A stretch of 64,000 nt of DNA, from assembly GCA_030682255.1 (NCBI GenBank), contig JAUXOK010000009.1, positions 114,428-178,427 of the forward strand, read 5' to 3'. Both the position numbers and the translations under genes were made by a program. The notes beneath the pieces are model-generated. The model was not told where the DNA came from and did not search any database. It worked only from the letters and a program-made list of their open reading frames with translations. The stretch is from Bacteroidota bacterium. Its GTDB lineage: Bacteria > Bacteroidota > Bacteroidia > NS11-12g > UBA955. Positions within the stretch are counted from its first letter, which is position 1, and every line of letters starts with the position of its first letter. Positions 28,600 to 36,079 of the stretch are shown here, piece by piece.

Positions 28600-28700
28600 A
28601 TGTATTTGAAATCTACTTTTTGTGATTTTTATCACATAAATGTTAGTTTGTTAATGTTTACTTGTTTTGAGAAAGTTTTTGTTGTTTTTGAGATCAATAC

Positions 28701-28877
28701 CTATTTATTGTTGGTTATGCTATCAATTAATTTACCCAATTTTTCGGCTTCAGCAATCATCTCATCCGATTTAGTTCTGTTGACAACCGACAATCGGTGA
28801 GCTTCTTTCATTAATTTTTGATACTTTTCGTTAAGCAGTTCTAAATCAGTTTTCTTTTTAAATAAATTTTTAAACAT
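28701..28877 (-). CDS. Lacal_2735 family small protein
   Basis: 58 residues, ATG at 28877 to TAG at 28701. The sequence (MFKNLFKKKTDLELLNEKYQ, then LMKEAHRLSVVNRTKSDE, ending KLIDSITNNK) matches the compact two-helix Lacal_2735 family widespread in Bacteroidota, of unknown function. Charged, predicted cytoplasmic, no membrane segment. It stands alone between korA and gcvT. The family is well conserved in length and the LxxLxxxYxxLMxEA...SxxNRxxSD pattern, so I am confident it is a real gene. Confidence 0.85.
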   Translation of the reverse strand: MFKNLFKKKTDLELLNEKYQKLMKEAHRLSVVNRTKSDEMIAEAEKLGKLIDSITNNK

Positions 28878-29057
28878 TACAGAATCAACAAAATAGCGGG
28901 CTTTTTGTTTTTATGATTATTATTTTTTCATTGCAAAGGGAAAATGGACTTTTTGAATAGAAATTTTTCTCGTGAAGAATGAATCTTAAAAAAAAATAAA
29001 ATCGGGATTGAAGCAAGACCCACCCAGTGGTCTAAATGATTGTTTTTGACAATTTAA

Positions 29058-30155
29058 TTATACCAAAAAAGGCAATTTAACTACCGTAGCTTTTAGCGCT
29101 TTGTCTCTCACCTCAACATAGATTTCCGAACCAGCTTTTGCAAATTCTGAAGCAACATAACCCATACCAATCGCTTTACCCAGTGTAGGCGACTGTGTGC
29201 CCGAAGTTACTTCTCCAATAACATTGCCATTGGCATCTTTAATTACATAATGTTGACGAGGAATACCTCTATCTATCATTTCAAAACCAACCAGTTTTTT
29301 AGTTGCGCCATTTTCTTTCAATTGTTTGTGGTAGGCACTGTTTACAAAATCTTTAGTAAACTTAGTAATCCAACCTAAACCAGCCTCAATAGGCGAAGTA
29401 GTGTCGTTAATATCATTGCCATACAAGCAAAAACCTTTTTCTAATCTTAAGGTATCTCTACACCCTAATCCACATGGGATGATGTCTAAATCTTTACCTG
29501 CTTCAAACACAGCATCCCATAGTTGACGGGCATTGCTGTTAGAAACATACAACTCAAATCCACCAGCACCAGTATAACCTGTGTTAGAGATAATCACATC
29601 CTCAATACCTGCGATAGCGCCTATTTTAAAGGTGTAATAAGCCATTTCCGACAAATCTACTGATGTAAGTTTTTGCAAAACTTTGATAGCATTTGGCCCT
29701 TGAACAGCGAATAAACTGTAATGATCACTCACGTTTTCCATCTGAACACCAAAGGTGTTGTGAGATGAAATCCAATTCCAATCTTTTTCAATATTCGAAG
29801 CATTAACCACCAAAAAATATTCCGTTTCACTCTGTCTATAAACCAACAAATCATCCACAATGCCGCCAGTATTATTGGGCAAACAGCTGTATTGAACTTT
29901 GCCATCGGTTAAAACAGAGGCATCATTACTTGTTACCAATTGAATCAAATCCAATGCTTTTTCACCTTTCAATCTAAACTCGCCCATGTGCGACACATCA
30001 AAAACACCCACGTTGTTTCTAACAGCATTATGTTCCTGAATCAAATTTGTGTATTGAACAGGCATATTAAAACCTGCAAACGGGACCATTTTACCACCTA
30101 AAGATATGTGTAAATCATTAAGTTCAACCAATTGCAAAGACTGTGTATTATCCAT
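29058..30155 (-). CDS. gcvT: Glycine cleavage system T protein (aminomethyltransferase)
   Basis: 365 residues, normal length. [10 protein letters not shown]-type start ([16 protein letters not shown]), [29 protein letters not shown] and [14 protein letters not shown] are conserved. It transfers the methylene group from the H-protein-bound aminomethyl to tetrahydrofolate. gcvH and gcvP are not in the window, which is common in Bacteroidota where the genes are dispersed. Confidence 0.97.
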   Translation of the reverse strand: MDNTQSLQLVELNDLHISLGGKMVPFAGFNMPVQYTNLIQEHNAVRNNVGVFDVSHMGEFRLKGEKALDLIQLVTSNDASVLTDGKVQYSCLPNNTGGIVDDLLVYRQSETEYFLVVNASNIEKDWNWISSHNTFGVQMENVSDHYSLFAVQGPNAIKVLQKLTSVDLSEMAYYTFKIGAIAGIEDVIISNTGYTGAGGFELYVSNSNARQLWDAVFEAGKDLDIIPCGLGCRDTLRLEKGFCLYGNDINDTTSPIEAGLGWITKFTKDFVNSAYHKQLKENGATKKLVGFEMIDRGIPRQHYVIKDANGNVIGEVTSGTQSPTLGKAIGMGYVASEFAKAGSEIYVEVRDKALKATVVKLPFLV

Positions 30156-30196
30156 AAATTGGGTGCAAATATAAGCAGATTATAGAAGGATTCAAA

Positions 30197-30250
30197 ATGG
30201 TTAATGGTTAATGGTTAATGGTGTAATGGTTAATTGTGTAATGGTTAATA
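30197..30250. repeat. Short heptad repeat (ATGGTTA) upstream of gcvT
   Basis: Three perfect copies of ATGGTTA then degenerate ones (ATGGTGTA, ATGGTTA, ATTGTGTA, ATGGTTA). On the other strand the unit is TAACCAT, sharing the TTAACC word and 7-base phase with the array at 25413-25720. It lies 40-95 bases upstream of the gcvT start, on the promoter side. Confidence 0.75.
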
Positions 30251-30431
30251 GAATATTGGGTAATGTTATTGAATCGGATTTTGGTGTTATACTCATTCTG
30301 TATAAAAATAAGTTTAAACAACATGAAAAATTCAAACAAAAACCCTGAACAAGTCCTATTCAATCAATTCACTTTGCAAACAACAAATCATGATAGTTAT
30401 CATTCCGCATTTATGAAACCTAATTTTAGAT

Positions 30432-30439
30432 TAATTTTG
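30432..30439 (+). promoter_or_regulatory. Candidate -7 promoter element (TAATTTTG) of the cytochrome c peroxidase gene
   Basis: TAnnTTTG match ending 5 bases before the ATG at 30445, implying a leaderless or nearly leaderless mRNA. Confidence 0.45.
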
Positions 30440-30444
30440 CAGCG

Positions 30445-31410
30445 ATGAAAAGCATATTTGTTAAATTCCAAATCATTCTAACATTGATTGTTGCGCTGAT
30501 ATTTCTCTCTTTTTCAAACAATTCTTTGAAAACAAATGATATTTCGGAGGTTCAATTGGGCGAAAAACTGTTTTTCGAAAAAGCTTTGTCATTGGATTCT
30601 AGCATCAGTTGTGCCTCTTGTCATATCCCCGAATTTGCTTTTGCAGACACTGTCGCTTTTAGTAAAGGTGTAGGAGGAAAATTTGGCTTACGAAACACGC
30701 CATCTGTAATGAACATTAAGTTTAGAGACCGTTTTTTTTATGACGGCAGAGCCAAAGACATCATCGATCAAGTGCATTTTCCTATCCAAGACCCCAACGA
30801 AATGAACCTTGCAATGGAAGAAGTGGTAAAAAGATTGAAGCAAGACATTCAATACTCAGAATGGTTTAAAATGGTGTATCAAACCCTCCCCAATCAAGAA
30901 AACATAGCCAAAGCCATTGCAGCATTTGAAAGCACTTTAGAAACCGCCAACACGCCTTTTGATGCCTTTATGGACGATGTACCAAACAGTTTGAACGCAT
31001 CTGAAATAAGGGGCAAAGAATTGTTTTTGAGCGAAAAAGCCAAGTGTTTTGACTGTCATTTTGGACCAGATTTTACAGGCGATGAATTTAAAAACATTGG
31101 TTTGTTTGATGGCAATAAATGGAATGATGTGGGCAGATTTGTCATTACAAAAGACAGTGCCGATTTAGGCAAATTTAAAGTGCCCGGACTCAGAAACATT
31201 GGTGTAACAGCGCCCTACATGCACAATGGTTCTTTCAAAACCCTCAGAGAAGTTATAGAATATTACAACAATCCCAAAAAAACAGTGTCTAACCCTATCA
31301 ACTTAGACGAAAGCCTAAAAGAACCTCTGAATTTGAACGAACAAGAAATAACCGACTTAATCAATTTTCTTTTATCTTTGACCGATAAACAGTTTAAAAA
31401 CAGGAATTAA
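30445..31410 (+). CDS. Di-haem cytochrome c peroxidase (MauG/CcpA family)
   Basis: 321 residues. An N-terminal signal segment (ILTLIVALIFLSFSN) exports it to the periplasm. Two c-type haem motifs: CASCH at 56-60 and CFDCH at 201-205. KFGLRNTPSVMN, FFYDGRAKD and the C-terminal KVPGLRNIGVTAPYMHNGSF with the distal Met/His region are typical. Reduces hydrogen peroxide with electrons from a cytochrome c. Its last 48 bp are repeated at 32243-32290 beyond the toxin-antitoxin pair, with two of three differences at third codon positions. Monocistronic. Confidence 0.94.
   Translation: MKSIFVKFQIILTLIVALIFLSFSNNSLKTNDISEVQLGEKLFFEKALSLDSSISCASCHIPEFAFADTVAFSKGVGGKFGLRNTPSVMNIKFRDRFFYDGRAKDIIDQVHFPIQDPNEMNLAMEEVVKRLKQDIQYSEWFKMVYQTLPNQENIAKAIAAFESTLETANTPFDAFMDDVPNSLNASEIRGKELFLSEKAKCFDCHFGPDFTGDEFKNIGLFDGNKWNDVGRFVITKDSADLGKFKVPGLRNIGVTAPYMHNGSFKTLREVIEYYNNPKKTVSNPINLDESLKEPLNLNEQEITDLINFLLSLTDKQFKNRN
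31363..31410 (+). repeat. Left copy of a 48-bp direct repeat flanking the toxin-antitoxin module
   Basis: Identical over the first 34 bases to 32243-32276 and 45 of 48 overall. It coincides exactly with the last codons and stop of the cytochrome c peroxidase gene. Confidence 0.92.
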
Positions 31411-31530
31411 ATGATGTTTGAGTTGCTTAATTCTAGTTTCGAGAATTTAAAATTAAAATTCAAAAATCTCTAAATCTAAAATATCCCCTGCGCCCCTTAA
31501 TTTTAGGCTTGATTGATTTCCCGGTTTTTT

Positions 31531-31815
31531 TTAAGTTGTCAAAGGGTTTATTTGAATTTGGCCACCAATTGCTTTTAGTACTTTCATGATAGTGCCAAAT
31601 TGAGGTTTAGCTCCTTCAGATAGGGCTTTGTATAAACTTGGTCTACTCAAACCAGTTTCTTCTGCAATTTTGGTCATCCCAATAGCTTTGGCTATATGTC
31701 CAATTGCTTCAATAACATCCGAATTGTCCCCATCTTCGAGCACTGTGTTGAGATATTCTGCTATCATCTCTTTGTTGTCTAAATAGTCTGCTATGTCAAA
31801 TTTTGTAGTTTCCAT
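31531..31815 (-). CDS. HigA-type antitoxin (putative addiction module antidote, HTH)
   Basis: 94 residues. N-terminal FDIADYLDNKEMIAEYLN is the typical antidote start; the C-terminal half is a helix-turn-helix (AIGMTKIAEETGLSRPSLYKAL), then FGTIMKVLKAIGGQI. This is the COG3636-type partner of Gp49/HigB-like toxins. It should neutralise the toxin by binding and repress the operon through the inverted repeat at 32125-32142. Second gene of the operon, directly abutting the toxin stop. Confidence 0.9.
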   Translation of the reverse strand: METTKFDIADYLDNKEMIAEYLNTVLEDGDNSDVIEAIGHIAKAIGMTKIAEETGLSRPSLYKALSEGAKPQFGTIMKVLKAIGGQIQINPLTT

Positions 31816-32118
31816 CTATTGAATTTTTAATTTTCCCCAAATTTCTTTTGCTTTTTTAATGTCTTTTTGTTGAGTCGATTTGTTTCCCCCAATTAAGAGT
31901 ATAATGATTTTTTCGTCTTTTTCTTTAAAGTAAATACGATAGCCTTTTGCAAAATTGACTCGCAGTTCTTTAATGCCATCGCCAACTGATTTACAATCTC
32001 CAAAATGTTCGTCATTTTCTAATTTTTGTATTCTAAACAAGATTTTTGCTTTGGCTTTCAAATCGCTTAACTTTCTCAACCATTTGTCAAATTCACTTGT
32101 TTTCTCAATAAAAAACAT
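31816..32118 (-). CDS. RelE/ParE superfamily toxin (HigB-like, addiction module killer)
   Basis: 100 residues. FDKWLRKLSDLKAKAKILFRIQKLE, then GDCKSVGDGIKELRVNFAKGYRIYF and IILLIGGNKSTQQKDIKKAKEIW: the Gp49/phage-derived toxin pattern with conserved GYRIYF and LLxGGxKxxQxxDI. Members cleave mRNA, usually at the ribosome. The toxin precedes the antitoxin, the reverse of classical RelBE but typical of HigBA. The pair is enclosed by the 48-bp direct repeats and so looks like an insertion. Confidence 0.92.
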   Translation of the reverse strand: MFFIEKTSEFDKWLRKLSDLKAKAKILFRIQKLENDEHFGDCKSVGDGIKELRVNFAKGYRIYFKEKDEKIIILLIGGNKSTQQKDIKKAKEIWGKLKIQ

Positions 32119-32124
32119 TAATAA

Positions 32125-32142
32125 TGTATCTAATTGGATACA
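32125..32142. promoter_or_regulatory. Inverted repeat, probable operator of the toxin-antitoxin operon
   Basis: TGTATC-N6-GATACA, perfect 6-bp arms, starting 7 bases before the toxin ATG and touching the -7 element. Expected transcription start falls within it, so binding of the antitoxin HTH would block initiation. Confidence 0.7.
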
Positions 32143-32170
32143 AAATTAATTGTTTTTTTCGTATTTTCAA
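32141..32170 (-). promoter_or_regulatory. Promoter of the toxin-antitoxin operon (TTG-N19-TAATTTTG)
   Basis: On the minus strand: TTG at 32170-32168, 19-base spacer, TAATTTTG at 32148-32141, a full Bacteroidota -33/-7 match. Confidence 0.65.
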
Positions 32171-32242
32171 TTTTAAATTAGATTAATTTTAAGGCAAATC
32201 GACCTTAACCCCAAATTATAACATTTTATACATCCCATATTT

Positions 32243-32290
32243 AATTTTCTTTTATCTTTGACCGATAAACAGTTTAAGAATAGGAATCAA
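32243..32290 (+). repeat. Right copy of the 48-bp direct repeat (relic of the peroxidase 3' end)
   Basis: Read in frame it gives NFLLSLTDKQFKNRNQ then stop, the same C-terminus as the peroxidase plus one Gln. Differences from the left copy: AAA/AAG, AAC/AAT (synonymous) and TAA/CAA. Confidence 0.92.
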
Positions 32291-32295
32291 TAAAA

Positions 32296-32448
32296 ATGCT
32301 AGACTTCATCAAAGACTTAATTAATTATTTTAAAGAAAGAAAAAAAGTGTGGCTAGCCCCTGTTATTATTCTCCTGTTGATTATCGGTGCCATCATTGTT
32401 ATTGGCAGTAGCAGTGCACTTGCGCCTTTTATTTACACTTTATTTTAA
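32296..32448 (+). CDS. DUF5989 family small membrane protein
   Basis: 50 residues: MLDFIKDLINYFKERKKVWL, then a single hydrophobic helix (PVIILLLIIGAIIVIGSS) and the invariant ending ALAPFIYTLF. This matches DUF5989, short proteins commonly found beside carbamoyltransferases and SxtJ-like proteins; neither is here. Starts 2 bases after the stop in the right direct repeat and ends 7 bases before the Nif3-like gene. Function unknown. Confidence 0.88.
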   Translation: MLDFIKDLINYFKERKKVWLAPVIILLLIIGAIIVIGSSSALAPFIYTLF

Positions 32449-32455
32449 AAAACAC

Positions 32456-33553
32456 ATGCTCGTAAAAGAAATCATTCAAGCCATCGAAAAAATTGCGCCA
32501 TTAAGTTATCAAGAAGACTACGACAATGCAGGTTTAATCATTGGAAATGCCGATGCTGAAATTCAAGGCATACTCCTTTGTTTAGATACAACGGAAGACG
32601 TTATTCAAGAGGCAATCGACCAAAAATGCAATTTAATTGTTGCCCATCACCCCATTATTTTCAAAGGGTTGAAAAAACTAAATGGCAAAAACTATGTGGA
32701 GAGAACTGTTATTAAGGCGATTCAAAACAACATCAACATTTATGTTGCACACACCAATCTGGACAATGTTTTGCATCAAGGCGTAAGCCAAAGAATGGCA
32801 ATGAAAATAGGCTTGGAAAACCTTAAAATTCTGGCACCAAAATCTCTGCTATTGAATAAAATCAATGTGTATGCCCCCATCCAACATGTTGAAGCCGTGA
32901 AAGCAGCCATGTTTGCAGCAGGGGCAGGCGTTATTGGCAATTATTCAGAATGTTCATTTGATATTCAAGGTAATGGCACTTTTAAAGGCAACGAAAATAG
33001 CCATCCAAAATTAGGAGAAATCAACAAAAGAGAATCCGTAGAAGAGATAAAAATTGAAATGATTGTCCCCTCCTATTTGAGTGACAAGGTTTTATCAGCG
33101 GCTAGAATGGCTCATTTCTATGAAGAAATGCCTTACGAAATTATTCCTTTGCAAAATCAAAACCAAGAAGTAGGTTCGGGCATGTTAGGCGAATTTACAG
33201 AAGACATGAGCTGCGAAATGTTTCTTAAATTATTGAAACAACAATTTAATTTACAGCTAATTAAACACACAGAATTTGACAAGCCTATCAAAAAAGTGGC
33301 AGTTTGTGGAGGTTCGGGCAGTTTTTTAACCAAGGTGGCAATGTCTCAAAAAGCAGATGCTTACGTAACCTCCGACATTAAATACCATGAATTTTTCGAT
33401 TCAGAAAATCAAATGTTATTATGCGACATTGGACATTATGAGTCAGAAATTTCAACTTTAGACATTTTTTATGAAATAATTCAAGAAAAAAAGCCTAATT
33501 TTGCGGTCATTTTTTGCAATACAAACACAAACCCCGTTAAATATTATAAATAA
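32456..33553 (+). CDS. Nif3-like dinuclear metal centre protein (YqfO type)
   Basis: 365 residues from the ATG at 32456; the frame continues upstream through the DUF5989 gene but the family start MLVKEIIQAIEKIAPLSYQE is unambiguous. Metal-binding motifs VAHHPIIFKGLK and HTNLDN in the N-terminal half, and the C-terminal DIGHYESE. A central insert (VEAVKAAMFAAGAGVIGNYSECSF) is the CutA1/PII-like domain of long-form Nif3 proteins. Forms hexamers with two metals per subunit; related to GTP cyclohydrolase I type 2, but its reaction is not settled. Six bases ahead of the zinc-ribbon gene, with which it is probably co-transcribed (a common Bacteroidota pairing). Confidence 0.93.
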   Translation: MLVKEIIQAIEKIAPLSYQEDYDNAGLIIGNADAEIQGILLCLDTTEDVIQEAIDQKCNLIVAHHPIIFKGLKKLNGKNYVERTVIKAIQNNINIYVAHTNLDNVLHQGVSQRMAMKIGLENLKILAPKSLLLNKINVYAPIQHVEAVKAAMFAAGAGVIGNYSECSFDIQGNGTFKGNENSHPKLGEINKRESVEEIKIEMIVPSYLSDKVLSAARMAHFYEEMPYEIIPLQNQNQEVGSGMLGEFTEDMSCEMFLKLLKQQFNLQLIKHTEFDKPIKKVAVCGGSGSFLTKVAMSQKADAYVTSDIKYHEFFDSENQMLLCDIGHYESEISTLDIFYEIIQEKKPNFAVIFCNTNTNPVKYYK

Positions 33554-33559
33554 CAGTCT

Positions 33560-34357
33560 ATGGTAGATTTATCAATCGAAAAAAAATTAAAAGCCATTTG
33601 GGAACTTCAACAACTTGACTCCAACATTGATCAACTTAACTTATTAAAAGGTGAATTACCTATAGAAGTAGCTGATTTAGAGGATGAAATAGTTGGACTT
33701 CATACCAGAAAAGAAAACATTGAAGGCGAAATCAAGAATTACGAAACCACAATTGCTGGTCACAAAGCCAACATTAAAAATTCTGAAGAGCTTCAAAAAA
33801 AGTACAAAAAACAATTAGAGGATGTAAAAAACAACCGTGAGTTTGAAGCATTAAACAAAGAAATTGAAATTTCTGGATTAGAAGTTTTAGCTGCTGAAAA
33901 AAGAATCAAAGAAACGTATGTTCATATTGAAGCTAAGCAAGCTTCTTTAGCTGAGTTGGATGTTAAAATAGAACAAAGAAAAAGCGATTTAGAATTCAAG
34001 AAAAAAGAGTTAGAGAAAATTGTTCAAGACACAGAAGCTGAAGAAAAAGAACTGACTGAAAAAAGAACTGAATTTGAAAAAGAAGTGGACGAGCGTTTAT
34101 TAAAAGCTTACCACAGAATCAGAAGAAATGTTAAAAACGGAGTTGGTGTAGCACCAATTATCAGAGGCAGTTGTGGCGGATGTTTTGCTAAAATTCCACC
34201 TCAAAGACAAAGTGATATCAAACAACATTTCAAAATCATAGATTGCGAACACTGTGGCAGAATATTGGTAGACAGCGAAGTAACAGGCATTTATGTTGAA
34301 AAACCAGTTGTTGAGGAAAAACCTAAACGTAGAGTAAGAACGCTTAAGGCTTCTTAA
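33560..34357 (+). CDS. Coiled-coil protein with C4 zinc ribbon (COG1579)
   Basis: 265 residues. Residues ~1-185 are heptad-rich, highly charged coiled coil (LEDVKNNREFEALNKEIE). Near residues 205-235 two Cys pairs, CGGC and CEHC, in SCGGCFAKIPPQRQSDI...DCEHCGRIL form the C4 zinc ribbon. The Lys/Glu-rich tail ends RRVRTLKAS. Possibly nucleic-acid binding; the function of this conserved family is undefined. Pairs with the Nif3-like gene. A terminator-like palindrome lies 43 bases after its stop, inside the next gene. Confidence 0.9.
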   Translation: MVDLSIEKKLKAIWELQQLDSNIDQLNLLKGELPIEVADLEDEIVGLHTRKENIEGEIKNYETTIAGHKANIKNSEELQKKYKKQLEDVKNNREFEALNKEIEISGLEVLAAEKRIKETYVHIEAKQASLAELDVKIEQRKSDLEFKKKELEKIVQDTEAEEKELTEKRTEFEKEVDERLLKAYHRIRRNVKNGVGVAPIIRGSCGGCFAKIPPQRQSDIKQHFKIIDCEHCGRILVDSEVTGIYVEKPVVEEKPKRRVRTLKAS

Positions 34358-34372
34358 TCCTTTTCCCCAAGC

Positions 34373-35896
34373 ATGAAGCAAGGGATTTCATATATCAAAA
34401 AGAATACACCATGGTGTATTCTTTTTTTTTGTTGCTTTTTTTCCAAGCTTGTATCGGCTCAAGTAGAATTTAAATTAAACGATAGCTGCCTCATTGCCCA
34501 GCAACATATTTATAACTTTCAGTTTAACGAAGCCAATCGCATTCTTGAATCCCAAAAAAAAATAAATCCTAATAATATTGCAATAGATTGGCTTCAAGAA
34601 AATACGCTGTTTTACAAGAACTTTATTTCTGAAGACAAAAAGCTATTTGAAGCCTCCGAAAAAAAATGGGCACAATTGATTTCAAATGTCCACAAGAAAC
34701 AATTTAACAATGCTTGGTATCGGTTTGTATTATCCGAAATGCATTTCCATAAGGCATTAATCAAACTAAGGTTTAATGAGTATTATTCTGCTGCAGGGGA
34801 TATTAAAACTTGCCATCAATTACTCAAAGAAAACAAAAAAATGTTTCCTTCATTCTTGGCAGATAACAAAACGTATGGATCACTACTTTGTGTTTTCAGC
34901 ACCATTCCAACAAAATATCAATTTCTTTCTAAATTAACTGGTTTTGAGGGCGATATGAAACAGGGTTTAACAGAACTTGAAACTTACATCAAATCAGATC
35001 AAACTTACAAAGAACACCATTGGATTCAAAAAGAAGCGGTATTTTCTTATGCGATGATTCAGCATCTGTTAAACAAAAACTCTGATTTGGCTTGGCAAAT
35101 CACCCAAGAAAACACCATGGATTATCAACAATCTGTTTTCTCGAACTACATGCGAGCAAGAATTGCCGCTTATGCAGGTTTGAACGAAACCATTATTGAA
35201 ACCATTGATAAAAAACCAAACATCAAACATCATCCTTTTCCTTACATGGATTATATGATGGGATTGGCAAAACTAAGAAAACTTGATTTGCACGCAGCAA
35301 TACATTTCAATACTTATATTCAACAATACAAAGGTCAACATCTAATCAAATCATCCTATAGATACTTGGCATGGCTTAATATCATTTCAAATAAAAAAAA
35401 TCTCGTTGAACTACATTATAACAACTGCATTAAATATGGTAATTCGCAATCTGAAGACGATAAGCAAGCATTCAAAGAAGCTACTGAAACTACAAGGTGG
35501 ACAGCCCATTCCATTAAAGCGAGACTTTTATTTGATGGCAAATATTATGATAAAGCACTTGCCGAACTGAACCTAATTTCCCCAAACGAAATGACTCATT
35601 TGAAACACCAAATTGAATACCATTATCGCAAAGCTCGCATCTATCATGAAACCAAAGACTTTCAAAAAGCCATCTATGAATATGAGCGTACGATTGAATT
35701 AGGAGAAAACCAATCCTACTATTTTGCAGCTTATTCTGCCATATATCTAGGAAACATATATGAAGACAAGAACCAAAAACAAATGGCTAAAACCTATTAT
35801 CTAAAAGCGAAAAATGGTTTCAAAGCCAACAAAGAGTACAACAATAGCATAGAGCAAAAAGCTAAAACAGGACTGAAGAGATTGAATGAAATTTGA
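34373..35896 (+). CDS. TPR-containing secreted protein
   Basis: 507 residues. Signal peptide about 1-29 (WCILFFCCFFSKLVSA, cleavage before QVEF). Most of the rest is helical; recognisable TPR units include DSCLIAQQHIYNFQFNEANRIL near the N-terminus and the C-terminal run KARIYHETKDFQKAIYEYERTIELG, AIYLGNIYEDKNQKQMAKTYYLKAK. Likely periplasmic or surface scaffold; no catalytic motif. The first 60 bases of the gene contain a perfect 24-bp palindrome followed by a T-tract (34400-34430) that looks like an intrinsic terminator. ATG 34373 is needed to supply the signal peptide. Confidence 0.82.
   Translation: MKQGISYIKKNTPWCILFFCCFFSKLVSAQVEFKLNDSCLIAQQHIYNFQFNEANRILESQKKINPNNIAIDWLQENTLFYKNFISEDKKLFEASEKKWAQLISNVHKKQFNNAWYRFVLSEMHFHKALIKLRFNEYYSAAGDIKTCHQLLKENKKMFPSFLADNKTYGSLLCVFSTIPTKYQFLSKLTGFEGDMKQGLTELETYIKSDQTYKEHHWIQKEAVFSYAMIQHLLNKNSDLAWQITQENTMDYQQSVFSNYMRARIAAYAGLNETIIETIDKKPNIKHHPFPYMDYMMGLAKLRKLDLHAAIHFNTYIQQYKGQHLIKSSYRYLAWLNIISNKKNLVELHYNNCIKYGNSQSEDDKQAFKEATETTRWTAHSIKARLLFDGKYYDKALAELNLISPNEMTHLKHQIEYHYRKARIYHETKDFQKAIYEYERTIELGENQSYYFAAYSAIYLGNIYEDKNQKQMAKTYYLKAKNGFKANKEYNNSIEQKAKTGLKRLNEI
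34400..34430 (+). terminator. Terminator-like palindrome inside a coding region
   Basis: A perfect 24-bp palindrome (34400-34423, centre CCATGG) runs into nine T. It lies within codons 10-20 of the TPR protein, in the signal-peptide region. As an intrinsic terminator it would end transcripts of the Nif3/zinc-ribbon operon; translation through it could prevent folding, making it an attenuator for the TPR gene. Confidence 0.6.
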
Positions 35897-35901
35897 TGTA
35901 T

Positions 35902-35934
35902 AAAAAAAGTCAACTGGTAAAAGTTGACTTTTTT
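35902..35934. terminator. Bidirectional rho-independent terminator (TPR gene / tRNA-Cys)
   Basis: Stem AAGTCAACT/AGTTGACTT, 6-base loop, T run on the plus strand and A run (T on minus) on the other side. Confidence 0.8.
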
Positions 35935-35939
35935 GGGGG

Positions 35940-36010
35940 AGGTCGGAACCGGATTCGAACCGGTGTAGAGGGTTTTGCAGACCCGTGCCTAGCCTCTCGG
36001 CCATCCGACC
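35940..36010 (-). tRNA. tRNA-Cys (anticodon GCA)
   Basis: 71 bases. Acceptor stem GGTCGGA pairs fully with TCCGACC, D arm begins TGGCCGAGAGGC, anticodon loop TCTGCAAAA gives GCA, T arm ACCGG-TTCGAAT-CCGGT. The discriminator base is U73, an identity element of tRNA-Cys. CCA is not encoded (CCCCC follows), so it is added enzymatically. Ends at the shared terminator. Confidence 0.96.
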
Positions 36011-36079
36011 TTTTAATTATTGAAGTGCAAAAATAAGCTTTTAGAAGTAAATGGCAAAAAATGTTTTTGTGAAATTAAA

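Noticed and set aside
28600-28800. Plus-strand frame of 66 codons upstream of korA
   Set aside because: It is the antisense shadow of the Lacal_2735 gene on the minus strand (28701-28877).
30263-30448. A 61-codon plus-strand frame overlapping the peroxidase ATG by 4 bp
   Set aside because: It runs through the peroxidase promoter (TAATTTTG at 30432) and has no family resemblance, signal or upstream promoter; the ATGA overlap is probably chance.
32387-32455. N-terminal extension of the Nif3-like protein
   Set aside because: The in-frame upstream codons overlap the DUF5989 gene in another frame and do not match the family start; ATG 32456 is right.
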